Source: Enterococcus timonensis
Lineage (GTDB): Bacteria > Bacillota > Bacilli > Lactobacillales > Enterococcaceae
Direction: 5' to 3'
Assembly (NCBI RefSeq): GCF_900104595.1
Contig: NZ_FNVY01000004.1
Coordinates: 868,001-932,000, forward strand
Length of the DNA stretch: 64,000 bases
Each line of letters begins with the position of its first letter. Within the stretch, counting starts at the first letter, position 1. Below the pieces are notes generated by a model. It was not told where the DNA came from and searched no databases. It saw only the letters and a list, made by a program, of their open reading frames with translations. Made by a program: the position numbers and the translations under genes. Positions 17,720-26,484 of the stretch are shown in pieces.

Positions 17720-18493
17720 ATGAAATTTATTTCGTGGAACGTCAACGGATTGCGGGCGGTAGTCCAAAAAAACTTTTTAGAAGTTTTTGAAGCATTAGAT
17801 GCTGACTTTTTTTGCCTGCAAGAAACGAAAATGCAAGCCGGTCAACTGGAATTAGAATTGCCTGGTTACTTTCAATATTATAATTATGCCGTGCGTAAAG
17901 GTTATTCTGGCACTGCCATTTTCACCAAGCATCAAGCTCTGGCGGTAAATTATGGCATCGGCGAAGAAATTCACGATCAAGAAGGCCGGGTCATCACTTT
18001 AGAATATGCCAATTTTTTCTTAGTGACTTGTTACACGCCAAATTCCCAAGGCGAGTTGAAACGATTGCCTTACCGGATGGACTGGGAAGAAGCATTTAAA
18101 AATTATTTGAATGCCTTGCAACAAACCAAACCCGTTGTCCTTTGTGGCGATTTAAATGTCGCTCACGAAAATATTGATTTAAAAAATTGGAAAACCAATC
18201 AGCACAACGCCGGCTTTACCATTGAAGAGCGGGAAAAATTTTCCCAACTCTTAGAAACAGGCTTTATTGATACTTTTCGTTATTTTAATCCTACCTTAGA
18301 AGGTGCTTATTCTTGGTGGAGTTATCGTTTCAATGCGCGGAAAAATAATGCCGGGTGGCGAATTGATTATTTCTTAACTAGCGAAACGCTGAAAAATAAT
18401 CTTGTTTCTGCTAATATTCTCCAACAAATTACTGGAAGCGATCATTGTCCGGTTGAACTAGATTTGAATTTTACAGCGGAGGATTTAGGGTGA
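17720..18493 (+). CDS. exoA: Exodeoxyribonuclease III
   Basis: The 257-residue AP endonuclease/3'-5' exonuclease acts in base excision repair. Its Mg-dependent catalytic motifs are complete: SWNVNGLR at residues 5-12, LQETK with the metal-binding Glu near 35, CGDLNVAH near 145, and GSDHCPVELDL at the C-terminus. The ATG follows TTTGGAGGT; the open frame extends 25 codons further upstream without an initiation signal. The next gene overlaps its stop codon by 4 nt. The two nucleases are therefore probably made together. Confidence 0.95.
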   Translation: MKFISWNVNGLRAVVQKNFLEVFEALDADFFCLQETKMQAGQLELELPGYFQYYNYAVRKGYSGTAIFTKHQALAVNYGIGEEIHDQEGRVITLEYANFFLVTCYTPNSQGELKRLPYRMDWEEAFKNYLNALQQTKPVVLCGDLNVAHENIDLKNWKTNQHNAGFTIEEREKFSQLLETGFIDTFRYFNPTLEGAYSWWSYRFNARKNNAGWRIDYFLTSETLKNNLVSANILQQITGSDHCPVELDLNFTAEDLG

Positions 18494-19026
18494 ATTTCTT
18501 AGCCATGGATTTTGAAACGGCTAATTTTCAGCCATATTCTGCTTGCTCATTGGCGATGGTGATGGTGAAAAATAATCAAGAAGTTGGAAAGTTTTACACT
18601 TTGATTAAGCCGCCGACTTCTTTTGCTCCTAGAAATATTGCCATCCACGGCATTACCCCGGCGATGGTAAGAACCGCCCCCACTTTTGCTGAAGTTTGGC
18701 CAGAAATTGCCCGCTTGTTTCAGCCGGAACATTTAATTATTGCCCACAACGCCCCTTTTGATAACGGGGTATTAAATAGCTGTTTAACTGAAGCTGATCT
18801 TCCTTTACCGCAATTTTTATCGCTAGACACTGTAAAAACTTCTCGCAAATTTTTCCCGGAATGGCCCAATCATCGCCTGCCAACTTGTTGTGAAAGCTTA
18901 GGGATTGATTTAACAAATCATCATGACGCCTTAGCCGATGCTCGCGCTTGTGCGGAAATTTTATTAAAAGAGCAGGATTTATTTGGAACGAACTCACTTA
19001 AAAAATTCATTCATCTAATGAATTAG
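18490..19026 (+). CDS. DEDDh 3'-5' exonuclease (DnaQ-like)
   Basis: The 178-residue protein starts with GTG overlapping the exoA stop, with GGAGGA upstream. It shows the DEDDh exonuclease motifs FLAMDFETAN (Exo I), AHNAPFDNGVL (Exo II) and NHHDALADARA (Exo III with the catalytic His). No polymerase or BRCT domain follows, so it is a free-standing proofreading-like exonuclease of the DNA polymerase III epsilon family. Coupling to exoA suggests a role in DNA repair; the substrate is not determined. Confidence 0.88.
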   Translation: MNFLAMDFETANFQPYSACSLAMVMVKNNQEVGKFYTLIKPPTSFAPRNIAIHGITPAMVRTAPTFAEVWPEIARLFQPEHLIIAHNAPFDNGVLNSCLTEADLPLPQFLSLDTVKTSRKFFPEWPNHRLPTCCESLGIDLTNHHDALADARACAEILLKEQDLFGTNSLKKFIHLMN

Positions 19027-19056
19027 CTGTCGAAAAATTTCGGCGGCTTTTTTTAT
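19024..19056. terminator. Terminator after the exonuclease gene
   Basis: An 8-bp stem AGCTGTCG/CGGCGGCT with two G-T pairs is followed by seven T residues on the plus strand. It lies between two convergent genes. Confidence 0.65.
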
Positions 19057-19556
19057 GCAAATAAACGCGCCATCACTAAGACATCGGCAAACGTGTCGTC
19101 TTCTTTTTGTAACGCTTGGCGCAAACGCCCTTCTGTTTCAAAAGAAAATTTTTCATATAAATGAATCGCCGCCGTATTTTCAGCAGAAACATATAATTCA
19201 ATTCGCATTAAAGACGATTCTTCTTGGACCCAGGCCAATAATTCCTCAACAATAATCGAACCTAGACCGAGCTGCCAATATTCTTTTCGCACACTCACAC
19301 CCAGTTCTCCAATATGCTGGCGTTTATTTTCAGTAGCGCCATTGATATTTCCCATGCCAATCATGGTTTCTCCTTCTAAAGCGATAAAAATCGTTTGATT
19401 GTCGGCATTAAAAATAAAATCCAATAATTCCTGATACTCAGCGATTGCTGGCAACTGGTCTAAGACTAGAAAATCCGTTTCTTTTGAAACTTCTTTTAAA
19501 TAAGCTAATATTTTTTCACCATCATTAGGAACTGCTTCTCTAATTGTTAATTCCAT
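19053..19556 (-). CDS. GNAT family N-acetyltransferase
   Basis: The 167-residue GNAT-fold enzyme has a typical acetyl-CoA-binding segment, LGVSVRKEYWQLGLGSIIVEELL (R/Q-x-x-G-x-G/A type). The C-terminal beta bulge FSFETEGRLRQALQKE is also typical, resembling RimJ/RimL-like acetyltransferases. It overlaps tsaE by 10 nt. In related genomes an acetyltransferase often follows tsaE, but in those the rimI motif is more typical. The substrate is unknown. Confidence 0.85.
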   Translation of the reverse strand: MELTIREAVPNDGEKILAYLKEVSKETDFLVLDQLPAIAEYQELLDFIFNADNQTIFIALEGETMIGMGNINGATENKRQHIGELGVSVRKEYWQLGLGSIIVEELLAWVQEESSLMRIELYVSAENTAAIHLYEKFSFETEGRLRQALQKEDDTFADVLVMARLFA

Positions 19557-20014
19557 TGGCTCGCCTCAACTTTTTCTAAAAATTTTTCTGATTTCAAACC
19601 ATGAGCCGTTAAAATAAGTTTCCGACTTTCTTCGCCTGTTTTTTCAAAAGTTATCGTCAAAAAGTCCGCCGGTAAATCTTCCAACAAATTCCCCCATTCA
19701 ATCACAGTTACCCCGCTACTTTGAAAATATTCCTCTAAACCCAACTCATCATTATCACCGGCCAAACGATACAAATCCATATGATAAAATGGCAGACGAC
19801 CATTTTCATATTCACGAATAATCGTATAGCTGGGAGATTTAATCATGGCAGAAATATCTAAGCCGCGAGCAAAACCTTTCGTAAAAGTGGTTTTGCCGGC
19901 ACCTAAATCACCGTTTAGAAAAATAATTTCCCCACCAACACACAATTGACCTAAATGCTGGGCAAAAGTTTGGGTTTCTTCGGGACTAGTAAAGATTTTT
20001 TCCATTGTCGACAC
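19547..20014 (-). CDS. tsaE: tRNA threonylcarbamoyladenosine biosynthesis ATPase TsaE
   Basis: The 155-residue P-loop ATPase belongs to the TsaBDE complex that makes the t6A modification on ANN-decoding tRNAs. Walker A is GDLGAGKTT (35-43). The family motifs SPSYTIIREYE and HMDLYRL and the switch EWGNLLEDLPAD are intact. It shares a transcript with the downstream GNAT gene. The upstream Nudix gene lies 15 bp away on the same strand. Confidence 0.95.
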   Translation of the reverse strand: MSTMEKIFTSPEETQTFAQHLGQLCVGGEIIFLNGDLGAGKTTFTKGFARGLDISAMIKSPSYTIIREYENGRLPFYHMDLYRLAGDNDELGLEEYFQSSGVTVIEWGNLLEDLPADFLTITFEKTGEESRKLILTAHGLKSEKFLEKVEASQWN

Positions 20015-20029
20015 TCCTTTTAAAAAGAT

Positions 20030-20509
20030 TTATGAATTACTGCTGTTGTCCAACATTTTTTTAGTATACCGCTTGATAAATTCCCCTTGGCTCACCGGAT
20101 AATTTCCTGGCAATTTGTCTAAATCAAACCAAGCAAATTCCAACGATTCACCATCTGCTATCTGGGGAGTTTCTGTCACTTGATCTACTTGATAGCAACA
20201 GCTCACTACATAATATTCATCGCCATTATCAGCGGTTGTAAAATAATCCGCTCCAGAAACAAGGCCAAAAAATTGCAAACGGTCAGAACTTAATAAAATA
20301 CCCGTTTCTTCAAAAACTTCCCGGATAATAGTTTCTCCAGTGGACTCCCCTAATTCCATCAGCCCACCAGGCAAACCCCAGCGTTGCTTTTTTTCATTTC
20401 TTTTTTGTAAAAGGATTTGACCTCTAGGATTGGACATGATCACGCAACTTCCATTTAAAATTAATGGAACATGACCGACCTTTTTGCGGATATTTTCAAC
20501 ATAACCCAT
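20030..20509 (-). CDS. Nudix hydrolase
   Basis: About 159 residues from the preferred ATG at 20509 (AAGGTAGG upstream); an ATG 12 codons earlier is possible. The Nudix box GGLMELGESTGETIIREVFEETGIL fits GX5EX7REUXEEXGU exactly, so the Mg-dependent pyrophosphatase should be active. The start GHVPLILNGSCVIMSNPRGQILLQKR is typical of broad-specificity Nudix proteins in Lactobacillales. The substrate cannot be assigned. It is probably the first gene of the Nudix-tsaE-GNAT transcript. Confidence 0.9.
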   Translation of the reverse strand: MGYVENIRKKVGHVPLILNGSCVIMSNPRGQILLQKRNEKKQRWGLPGGLMELGESTGETIIREVFEETGILLSSDRLQFFGLVSGADYFTTADNGDEYYVVSCCYQVDQVTETPQIADGESLEFAWFDLDKLPGNYPVSQGEFIKRYTKKMLDNSSNS

Positions 20510-20545
20510 GCAATCGCCTACCTTACTTTTTTTAAAGTATAGCAC

Positions 20546-20583
20546 AAAAAAACAAGCGGAAAAATTTTTCCCGCTTGTTTTTC
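20546..20583 (-). terminator. Terminator of oleate hydratase gene
   Basis: AAACAAGCGG (20550-20559) pairs with CCGCTTGTTT (20571-20580), with T runs on both strands. It lies 54 bp after the hydratase stop. Confidence 0.85.
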
Positions 20584-20636
20584 CCTACTTATTCAGTTCC
20601 CCAATTGAAATTCATTCGCTTCATTTTTCTTCTATA

Positions 20637-22415
20637 TTAAATTAAACCGGAATCTTTTAACAATTCTTCGACAAATGTATTTTCCACTTTTTTCAAGCCG
20701 CGTTTTTCTAAAGCTTTGACTAACCAAGAAACTTTAATGTCTTTTAATTGTTTGCCGTCGAGTAAACGATGGGTGGCTGAAAGAAGGGTCCGCAAATCAT
20801 ATTCCGAAGCAAACACTTCTGGCACACCACGATCAATATCTAGCAAAGTGTAGACAGCTTCCATCGCCGTGCGAACGGAATACTCAGTTGTAAATACAGT
20901 GTCCCGTGGTGTTTCGGCAAAATTCCCAATGAATGCTAAATTTTTTGAACCTGCTGGAACAACCAGTGGACGATCCCCTTTGGCCCGTGGCATAAAGTAA
21001 CTTGTCACATATGGCAAATAACAAGGAATGGTGTTACAAGAATTTTTCGCCAAAGAAGGAATTTCTGAAACGGGAACGCCGATTTGATAAAGCCATTCTT
21101 GCGCGATTTCTTCGCCGGAACATTCGGTAATACTTTTCTTAATGAAATCCCCTGGTTTATTGGATAACAATCCGTACACCCAGACAACCAATTGATCTTT
21201 AGGTTGAGCTTTAAAATGCGGTTGGCGATTCAAAGTATAACTCATCATCCAATTAGAATCTTTGGCCGTCACGATCCCACCGGTGACAACTTTACCAGCA
21301 TAAGGATCACGTTTGGAAATTTTTTCAATATATGGCGCGATTTTATCATCCAAAGTCGTAACCGTAGCTGAAATATACCAACTTTCCGCTGGCAAATTTT
21401 TATAAAATTTTTCTGGTTTACCAAAATCAGCATCTTGATCGGCAAGATTTTGCCATAATTGCCAAGCGCCACCAGGTTGTTTGTTAGGCGCAATTGTTGC
21501 CGGATGCTCATTGTCACCATACGTCGTGCTTTCAGTAATTGAACCATTGGTAACAAAAACCAAATCATTTACACTAAGGTCAATATTTTGTTGCGTCCCA
21601 TTAACAGTTAAGACTAAAGTTTTGGCCATTTTGCTGTCGCCATTTTTTTCAACTAAAATATTTTCAACTTTCGTATTGTATTCAAATTGAACGCCATGGT
21701 CTTTTAAGTAATCCACCATTGGCAAAACGAGGGATTCATATTGATTGTACTTGGTAAATTTCAAAGCTGACAAATCAGGAAGCCCACCAATATGATGAAT
21801 AAATCGTAAAATATAGCGGCGCATTTCAGTAGCTGAGTGCCATTTTTCAAAGGCAAACATCGTTGACCAATAAATCCAAAAGTTTGATTCAAAAAATTCA
21901 TCAGTGAAAACATCAGAAATTTTCAAATCGTCCAATTGATCTTCAGAAGTTAAAAATAACTTGACCATTTCTTCAGATGCTTTATCAGTTAAAGTAAATT
22001 TATTTTCCGTGTGAGCATCTTGCCCGCGGTTTTCAATCACCCGACATTTGGAATAATTGGGGTCTTCTTTGTCTAGCCAATAAAATTCATCTAGCACACT
22101 GGCGTCCTCAGCTTCTAGCGAAGGAATCGAACGGAATAAATCCCATAAACATTCAAAATGATTTTCCATTTCTCGACCGCCGCGAATAATAAATCCCCGA
22201 TCCGGATTCAAAATACCATCCAGCGAACCACCAGCAATCGGCAGTTCTTCTAAAATATGAATATTTTTCCCGGGCATTTGACCATCTCTAACTAAAAATG
22301 ACGCTGCCGACAAACTTGCCAGTCCGGACCCCACTAAGTAGGCGGATTTTTCCTCGACACCAACTGGTTTTTTAGGACGGGCGAACGCTTCGTAATTACC
22401 ATTTGAATAATACAT
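20637..22415 (-). CDS. ohyA: Oleate hydratase (MCRA family)
   Basis: The 592-residue FAD enzyme hydrates the cis-9 double bond of unsaturated fatty acids to 10-hydroxy acids. The FAD-binding start is [20 protein letters not shown]. The segment [36 protein letters not shown] holds the conserved catalytic Glu region. Length and start match lactobacillal and streptococcal 'myosin-cross-reactive antigen' proteins. It is monocistronic, with its own promoter and terminator. It likely detoxifies host unsaturated fatty acids and acts at the membrane surface. Confidence 0.95.
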   Translation of the reverse strand: MYYSNGNYEAFARPKKPVGVEEKSAYLVGSGLASLSAASFLVRDGQMPGKNIHILEELPIAGGSLDGILNPDRGFIIRGGREMENHFECLWDLFRSIPSLEAEDASVLDEFYWLDKEDPNYSKCRVIENRGQDAHTENKFTLTDKASEEMVKLFLTSEDQLDDLKISDVFTDEFFESNFWIYWSTMFAFEKWHSATEMRRYILRFIHHIGGLPDLSALKFTKYNQYESLVLPMVDYLKDHGVQFEYNTKVENILVEKNGDSKMAKTLVLTVNGTQQNIDLSVNDLVFVTNGSITESTTYGDNEHPATIAPNKQPGGAWQLWQNLADQDADFGKPEKFYKNLPAESWYISATVTTLDDKIAPYIEKISKRDPYAGKVVTGGIVTAKDSNWMMSYTLNRQPHFKAQPKDQLVVWVYGLLSNKPGDFIKKSITECSGEEIAQEWLYQIGVPVSEIPSLAKNSCNTIPCYLPYVTSYFMPRAKGDRPLVVPAGSKNLAFIGNFAETPRDTVFTTEYSVRTAMEAVYTLLDIDRGVPEVFASEYDLRTLLSATHRLLDGKQLKDIKVSWLVKALEKRGLKKVENTFVEELLKDSGLI

Positions 22416-22446
22416 AAAATCATCTTCCTTTCCCTTTTCTACTTAT

Positions 22447-22475
22447 ATTATGGTAAGGTTTGGCAAATCTAGCAA
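22447..22475 (-). promoter_or_regulatory. Promoter of oleate hydratase gene
   Basis: On the minus strand, TTGCTA (22475-22470) and CATAAT (22452-22447) are separated by 17 bp, about 30 bp upstream of the start codon. Confidence 0.55.
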
Positions 22476-22524
22476 AGATATAGATTCTTTTAGAACAATT
22501 TTTTCGACATATTTCAAATTCTGT

Positions 22525-22560
22525 CAAAAAAAGCTGCTTGGCGAATGCCAAGCAGCTAAG
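22525..22560 (-). terminator. Terminator of the treP-treR transcript
   Basis: A perfect 11-bp stem, AGCTGCTTGGC (22532-22542) with GCCAAGCAGCT (22547-22557), is followed on the minus strand by seven T residues. The repeat array between treR and this hairpin is therefore transcribed as the treR 3' untranslated region. Confidence 0.9.
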
Positions 22561-22569
22561 TTTTAATTT

Positions 22570-22824
22570 TTTTTGGCGGTGTTTTTAGCGTTGCGCTTAG
22601 AGAAAAAGATAAATCAAAAGCCATTCGGAAAATACACCGAGTGGCTCTTGCTTTCCTATTTTCTTACAGCGCAAAACACGCCAAAAACAACCTTTTTTGA
22701 CGGTGTTTTTGCCGTTGCGCTTAGAGAAAAAGATAAATCAAAAGCCATTCGGAAAATACACCGAGTGGCTCTTGCTTTCCTATTTTCTTACAGCACAGAG
22801 CACGCCAAAAACAACCTTTTTTAC
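22570..22824 (-). repeat. Palindromic repeat array, two 124-bp units, directly after treR
   Basis: Two nearly identical units begin at CGGTG 22577 and 22701 (period 124). In the minus orientation each starts AAAAAAGGTTGT and ends CACCG. Each folds into a long hairpin: GTTGCGCT/AGCGCAA at the base and AGCCATTCGG/CCGAGTGGCT at the tip. The end motifs match the arrays at 16 and 54 kb. The array's AAAAGGTTGT begins immediately after the TAA of treR. Translated frames through it are repeat artefacts. Confidence 0.92.
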
Positions 22825-23537
22825 AGTTTTCTTCTTCTGGCGAAATCTACGAAGCGGAATTTGTCTAGGACGTGGCGGGATTCGGTGAATTCAAAGCAGC
22901 GATTATCAGCGAGATAAACTAGACTGCGGATGACCACCACTCGATCAGAATTCCCTAAATCTAAAAATTTTTTGTCCCGCGCCATGGCAGGTTCAATGGT
23001 GATTTCTTTTTGTGCATAAGCAATTTCTAGTTTTAATTTTTCTTCAATATAATCATAAGTGGACACAGCGGCGATTTTTTCGGTTAAATTTGGGACCAGA
23101 CTTTCCAAAAAATAATCAGTATCTAAAATTACCCCTTGCCCATCGACTTTTCTCAAGCGCTCCAACTGCCAAACTTTAGCTTCCAGCGGCCACTGGGCAA
23201 ACTCTGCTAATTTTTCTGGGACAATTTCTTTTTTCAAAGAAAGCACTTCTACTTGTGAGTCTAAACCTAAACTTTTTTGCAACTCATTGTAACTTGTGAG
23301 CCCGGAAACTGGAAAGGCAAATCGTTTGCGATCAATCACGATCGAGCCTTTTCCTTGTTTTTTTTGGATTAGTCCGGTGATGCGCAATTCGTTTAAGGCT
23401 TTACGAATCGTTTCTCTGGAAACATTATACAAGCGACCTAATTGTAATTCAGATGGCAGCAAGGACCCGACTGGATACAGGTTCGCCAAAATTTTTTGTT
23501 CGAGATCTTGGGCAATTTCTTTGAATTTTGAATCCAC
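22821..23537 (-). CDS. treR: GntR family repressor of the trehalose genes
   Basis: The 238-residue GntR/HutC regulator has an N-terminal winged helix (VGSLLPSELQLGRLYNVSRETIRKALNELRITGLIQKKQGKGSIV, about residues 20-66) and a UTRA effector domain from about 90. B. subtilis TreR, which senses trehalose-6-phosphate, has the same layout. It follows treP by 15 bp on the same strand and would control the divergent treP-treR and PTS-pgmB units. Matching palindromes are seen at both promoters. Its stop codon touches a palindromic repeat array. Confidence 0.9.
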   Translation of the reverse strand: MDSKFKEIAQDLEQKILANLYPVGSLLPSELQLGRLYNVSRETIRKALNELRITGLIQKKQGKGSIVIDRKRFAFPVSGLTSYNELQKSLGLDSQVEVLSLKKEIVPEKLAEFAQWPLEAKVWQLERLRKVDGQGVILDTDYFLESLVPNLTEKIAAVSTYDYIEEKLKLEIAYAQKEITIEPAMARDKKFLDLGNSDRVVVIRSLVYLADNRCFEFTESRHVLDKFRFVDFARRRKL

Positions 23538-23552
23538 GGATATCCTCCTTTT

Positions 23553-26219
23553 TTATAATGCCACCGTCACTTTTTCTCCTGCTGGCAAGTTGACGACTTG
23601 TCCATTGACTAAAATTTTTCCAGCGACTGGCGTAAAAATAGTTGCCGATTCATGATCAACTGTCACATAAAATTTTTGTTGTAAAAATTCAAATTGGAAA
23701 CTTAATTTTTGCCAATGAACAGGAAGTTTTGGCGCTAAAGTTGGCATTTCACCAGAGACATCGAGTCCGGCAAAAGCTGACAAAGTGATCCATAAAGTCG
23801 CCGCCATGACGCCAGCGTGAATGCCTTCAGCCGTTGTTCCTCCTTGAATATCGTGATAATCACTGGACAACGCTTCTTGGTACAACGTGTAGGCCAACGT
23901 TTCATCGCCAGCAATTTGGGCTAGTTGCGCATGGACAACTCTAGATAAAGTTGATCCGTGGGAAGTGCGGGCTAAATAATAATCGAGATTTTTTTTAACG
24001 TAATCTTCTGGCAAGTCATAGGCTAAATCATTTAAAATTTCATCGACATTTTTTTTCGCCAAATTATAAAAAATCATCAAGGAATCGGCTTGCTTCGCTA
24101 CTTGATAATTATCGGCTGATTTTCCTTCCGCTGATAAAATCCGGTCCATCCGATAAATATTGCCGTATTTTTCTTTGTAAGCAGCAAAATCCAACTCTTC
24201 TAAATCGAAATAGCCAGCATATTGGGCAATGATGCCTTCGTCGTTGATTTCTAAATGCAATTGATGTTTCAACACTTCGGCTTTTTTTAATTCTGTTTCA
24301 CTAAAACCAACTTTTTCTAAGGCCGCTTGATAATTTTTTTCTGACATTTTTTCTGGTAAAGTCGCAATGACTTCCATTAGCCAAACGACCATCATATTCG
24401 TGTAGGCATTATCTTTCAAGCCGCCTTCTTCAGAATCCGGATACGCTTCGTGAAATTCATCCGGACCCATCACTCCGGCAATCGAATAGCGATTATTATT
24501 TAATAATTCAGCTTTACTCAACCAAAATTTGGCAATTTCTAAATACATTTCAGCAGCATAATCATTTAAAAATTCAGTGTCTCCTGTCACATGAACGTAA
24601 AACCATAAATTATAAGCAATCGCCAAAGACACGTGGCGCTGCAAGCGAGAATGATCTTCCCCCCAAGAGCCGTCTAACGGATTTAAATGCAGTCGTTGCG
24701 ATTGTTCCGAACCATCGAGTCCTGATTGCCAAGGGAACATCGCCCCAGAAAATCCTTCTTGCGCCGCTTCTTTTTTAGCCATCTCTAAACGACTGTAGCG
24801 GTACATTAAAATTTGGCGGGCCGCTTTTGGAAAATGTAAAACATAAAAAGGCAAAATAAATAATTCATCCCAAAAAATATGTCCGCGGTAAGCTTCGCCG
24901 TGTAATCCTCGGGCAGTGATGGAAGCGTCCAATTCTAAATTAGCAAATGGCGCGGCTGAAACAATCGAATGATAGGTGTGTAAATTCAATAATTTTTGAC
25001 TCCACATATCGCCATCGACGACGATCTTCATTTCTGACCATAAGTTTTCCCATTGTTTTTTAGAAGCCACATACTCACTAGAAAAATCACCGAATGACCA
25101 GGATGTTTCCCATTTTTTTGCAGCGGCTGATTTTTTCTCGGCGGCAAAATGATAAACGTTCACCATTTTTTCTACTACGACAGTTTCATTTTCTTGCAGT
25201 TCCAGTTGCCCTTTTTGCCAAATTTTATTTTCATCTTGGCCAGCTACCAGATCCCTTTTAAAATTGCCGGTTAAATTGGCTCCTTGCAAAATTTGAAAAT
25301 CAGAAGCCGTTGTTTTGGCCCATTGAAAAATATTTCCGTCAAGCGCTTTTTGAGTTACTACTGCCAAATGTTTTTGCTCCAACGAGCGATAACGTTCGAC
25401 ATTAAAATTATACACACCGCCGTCAATGGCTGAAACGAGGGTCACTTCGCCATTAAAATTCAGCGCCGTAATTTTATAGCGTAAGCCGTACGTGTGGAAA
25501 TTTTCAAGACCGGCAAATTTTTCAACTTCTACTTTAAATTGCTCACCGCCATCAGCAGTTAAAATGACTGAACTCGAGAAAAGTCCGGTTTTTAAATTTA
25601 AATGTCTTGAAAAATGACTGACCGTTTCTTTTGAAAAGCCGACTTTTTTTCCAGCCACTTCAAAATAAAGCACTTGGGCATTAGGAGCGTTGACGAAATC
25701 TTCATTCGTCACTTTTTCACCAGCAACTTTCGATTCTTTGGCGTCATAGAGACCCGCCAAATAAGTTGCCGGATAGGTCGCTTCAGAAATTTCCATCTCC
25801 GGCGTCACTCCCCGCAAGCCAAACAAACCATTACCTACCGTCAATAAAGATTCCGTTGCATATTCGCTTTTTCCCGGCACAAAACCAAAATAATCCAAGC
25901 TCCAAACAAATTCTTCTTGGCGTTTCGCTAATGCCCGCGCTACATTTTCAACTTCACCTGAAACAAATGGCAAATTAGTACTTTCTTCGATTAATTGTTG
26001 CACCGAATAAGTGACGGCCTCTTGATCAAAGTACAATTTAGAAAAGCCCACCAAAATACCACCGGCTAAAGGTGTCTCGCTATTTTTTATTGCTTGACCG
26101 ATTTTTTCAAATGTTTCTGGTGACCAAATTTTTTCAAACTTTCCAACCGACTTATTCATTGTTCCCACGATAAATGCTTCGGCTGTTTCTTTCACTAAAA
26201 CATAATCCACATCACTCAC
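23553..26219 (-). CDS. treP: GH65 phosphorylase, probably trehalose-6-phosphate phosphorylase
   Basis: The 888-residue cytoplasmic enzyme has the GH65 N-terminal sandwich from about residue 105 (WSLDYFGFVPGKSEYATESLLTVGNGLFGLRG) and the catalytic (alpha/alpha)6 barrel. The general acid is the Glu in GPDEFHE near residue 589. The downstream phosphate/product-site region is ARTSHGSTLSRVVHA. With a trehalose PTS and beta-phosphoglucomutase beside it, it most likely splits trehalose-6-phosphate with phosphate into beta-glucose-1-phosphate and glucose-6-phosphate, as in Lactococcus. Maltose or kojibiose phosphorylase activity is the alternative. The first ~100 residues precede the recognisable GH65 fold, making it longer than the ~750 residues usual for the family. 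Confidence 0.87.
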   Translation of the reverse strand: MSDVDYVLVKETAEAFIVGTMNKSVGKFEKIWSPETFEKIGQAIKNSETPLAGGILVGFSKLYFDQEAVTYSVQQLIEESTNLPFVSGEVENVARALAKRQEEFVWSLDYFGFVPGKSEYATESLLTVGNGLFGLRGVTPEMEISEATYPATYLAGLYDAKESKVAGEKVTNEDFVNAPNAQVLYFEVAGKKVGFSKETVSHFSRHLNLKTGLFSSSVILTADGGEQFKVEVEKFAGLENFHTYGLRYKITALNFNGEVTLVSAIDGGVYNFNVERYRSLEQKHLAVVTQKALDGNIFQWAKTTASDFQILQGANLTGNFKRDLVAGQDENKIWQKGQLELQENETVVVEKMVNVYHFAAEKKSAAAKKWETSWSFGDFSSEYVASKKQWENLWSEMKIVVDGDMWSQKLLNLHTYHSIVSAAPFANLELDASITARGLHGEAYRGHIFWDELFILPFYVLHFPKAARQILMYRYSRLEMAKKEAAQEGFSGAMFPWQSGLDGSEQSQRLHLNPLDGSWGEDHSRLQRHVSLAIAYNLWFYVHVTGDTEFLNDYAAEMYLEIAKFWLSKAELLNNNRYSIAGVMGPDEFHEAYPDSEEGGLKDNAYTNMMVVWLMEVIATLPEKMSEKNYQAALEKVGFSETELKKAEVLKHQLHLEINDEGIIAQYAGYFDLEELDFAAYKEKYGNIYRMDRILSAEGKSADNYQVAKQADSLMIFYNLAKKNVDEILNDLAYDLPEDYVKKNLDYYLARTSHGSTLSRVVHAQLAQIAGDETLAYTLYQEALSSDYHDIQGGTTAEGIHAGVMAATLWITLSAFAGLDVSGEMPTLAPKLPVHWQKLSFQFEFLQQKFYVTVDHESATIFTPVAGKILVNGQVVNLPAGEKVTVAL

Positions 26220-26226
26220 TCCTTTT

Positions 26227-26240
26227 CTTGTCTAGACAAG
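26227..26240. promoter_or_regulatory. TreR operator 1 (perfect palindrome) at the treP promoter
   Basis: CTTGTCTAGACAAG is a perfect 14-bp palindrome. It sits 10 bp downstream of the treP -10, where bound TreR would block initiation. Confidence 0.75.
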
Positions 26241-26250
26241 TATTGATTTT

Positions 26251-26279
26251 ATTATAGCCGTTCTTCATTTTTTCTTCAA
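26251..26279 (-). promoter_or_regulatory. Promoter of treP-treR
   Basis: On the minus strand, TTGAAG (26279-26274) and a consensus TATAAT (26256-26251) are 17 bp apart. Operator 1 lies just downstream. Confidence 0.72.
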
Positions 26280-26356
26280 GATGAACGATTTTTTGACTAG
26301 CGATTACATCTTGTCTTTTCAATCTTTCTAAGCAAAAATCATGCCAACGTAAATAC

Positions 26357-26385
26357 TTGCCTTTTTTTTTGCAAAGGTTTACGAT
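26357..26385 (+). promoter_or_regulatory. Promoter of the trehalose PTS gene
   Basis: TTGCCT (26357-26362) and TACGAT (26380-26385) are 17 bp apart. Operator 2 lies 11 bp downstream of the -10, mirroring the arrangement at the treP promoter. Confidence 0.55.
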
Positions 26386-26396
26386 AATAAAGGACA

Positions 26397-26410
26397 CTTA
26401 GCTATACAAG
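26397..26410. promoter_or_regulatory. TreR operator 2 at the PTS promoter
   Basis: CTTAGCTATACAAG matches operator 1 at 11 of 14 positions and keeps both outer arms (CTT..AAG). Its spacing from the -10 is the same as that of operator 1 within one base. Confidence 0.6.
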
Positions 26411-26432
26411 TTCATATTTCTTCGTCCAAACT

Positions 26433-26452
26433 TTGTAAAAATTATTTTACAA
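26433..26452. promoter_or_regulatory. Perfect palindrome in the PTS leader
   Basis: TTGTAAAA and TTTTACAA flank a 4-nt spacer, just upstream of the PTS ribosome binding site. It may be an RNA hairpin or an operator for another regulator. It does not resemble the TreR or cre consensus. Confidence 0.5.
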
Positions 26453-26484
26453 AACACAGGAAACATTTGAAAGGAGCAAAAATT

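Noticed and set aside
22573-22917. Open frames of 114 and 63 codons antisense to treR
   Set aside because: They repeat the same phrase once per 124-bp unit and overlap treR.
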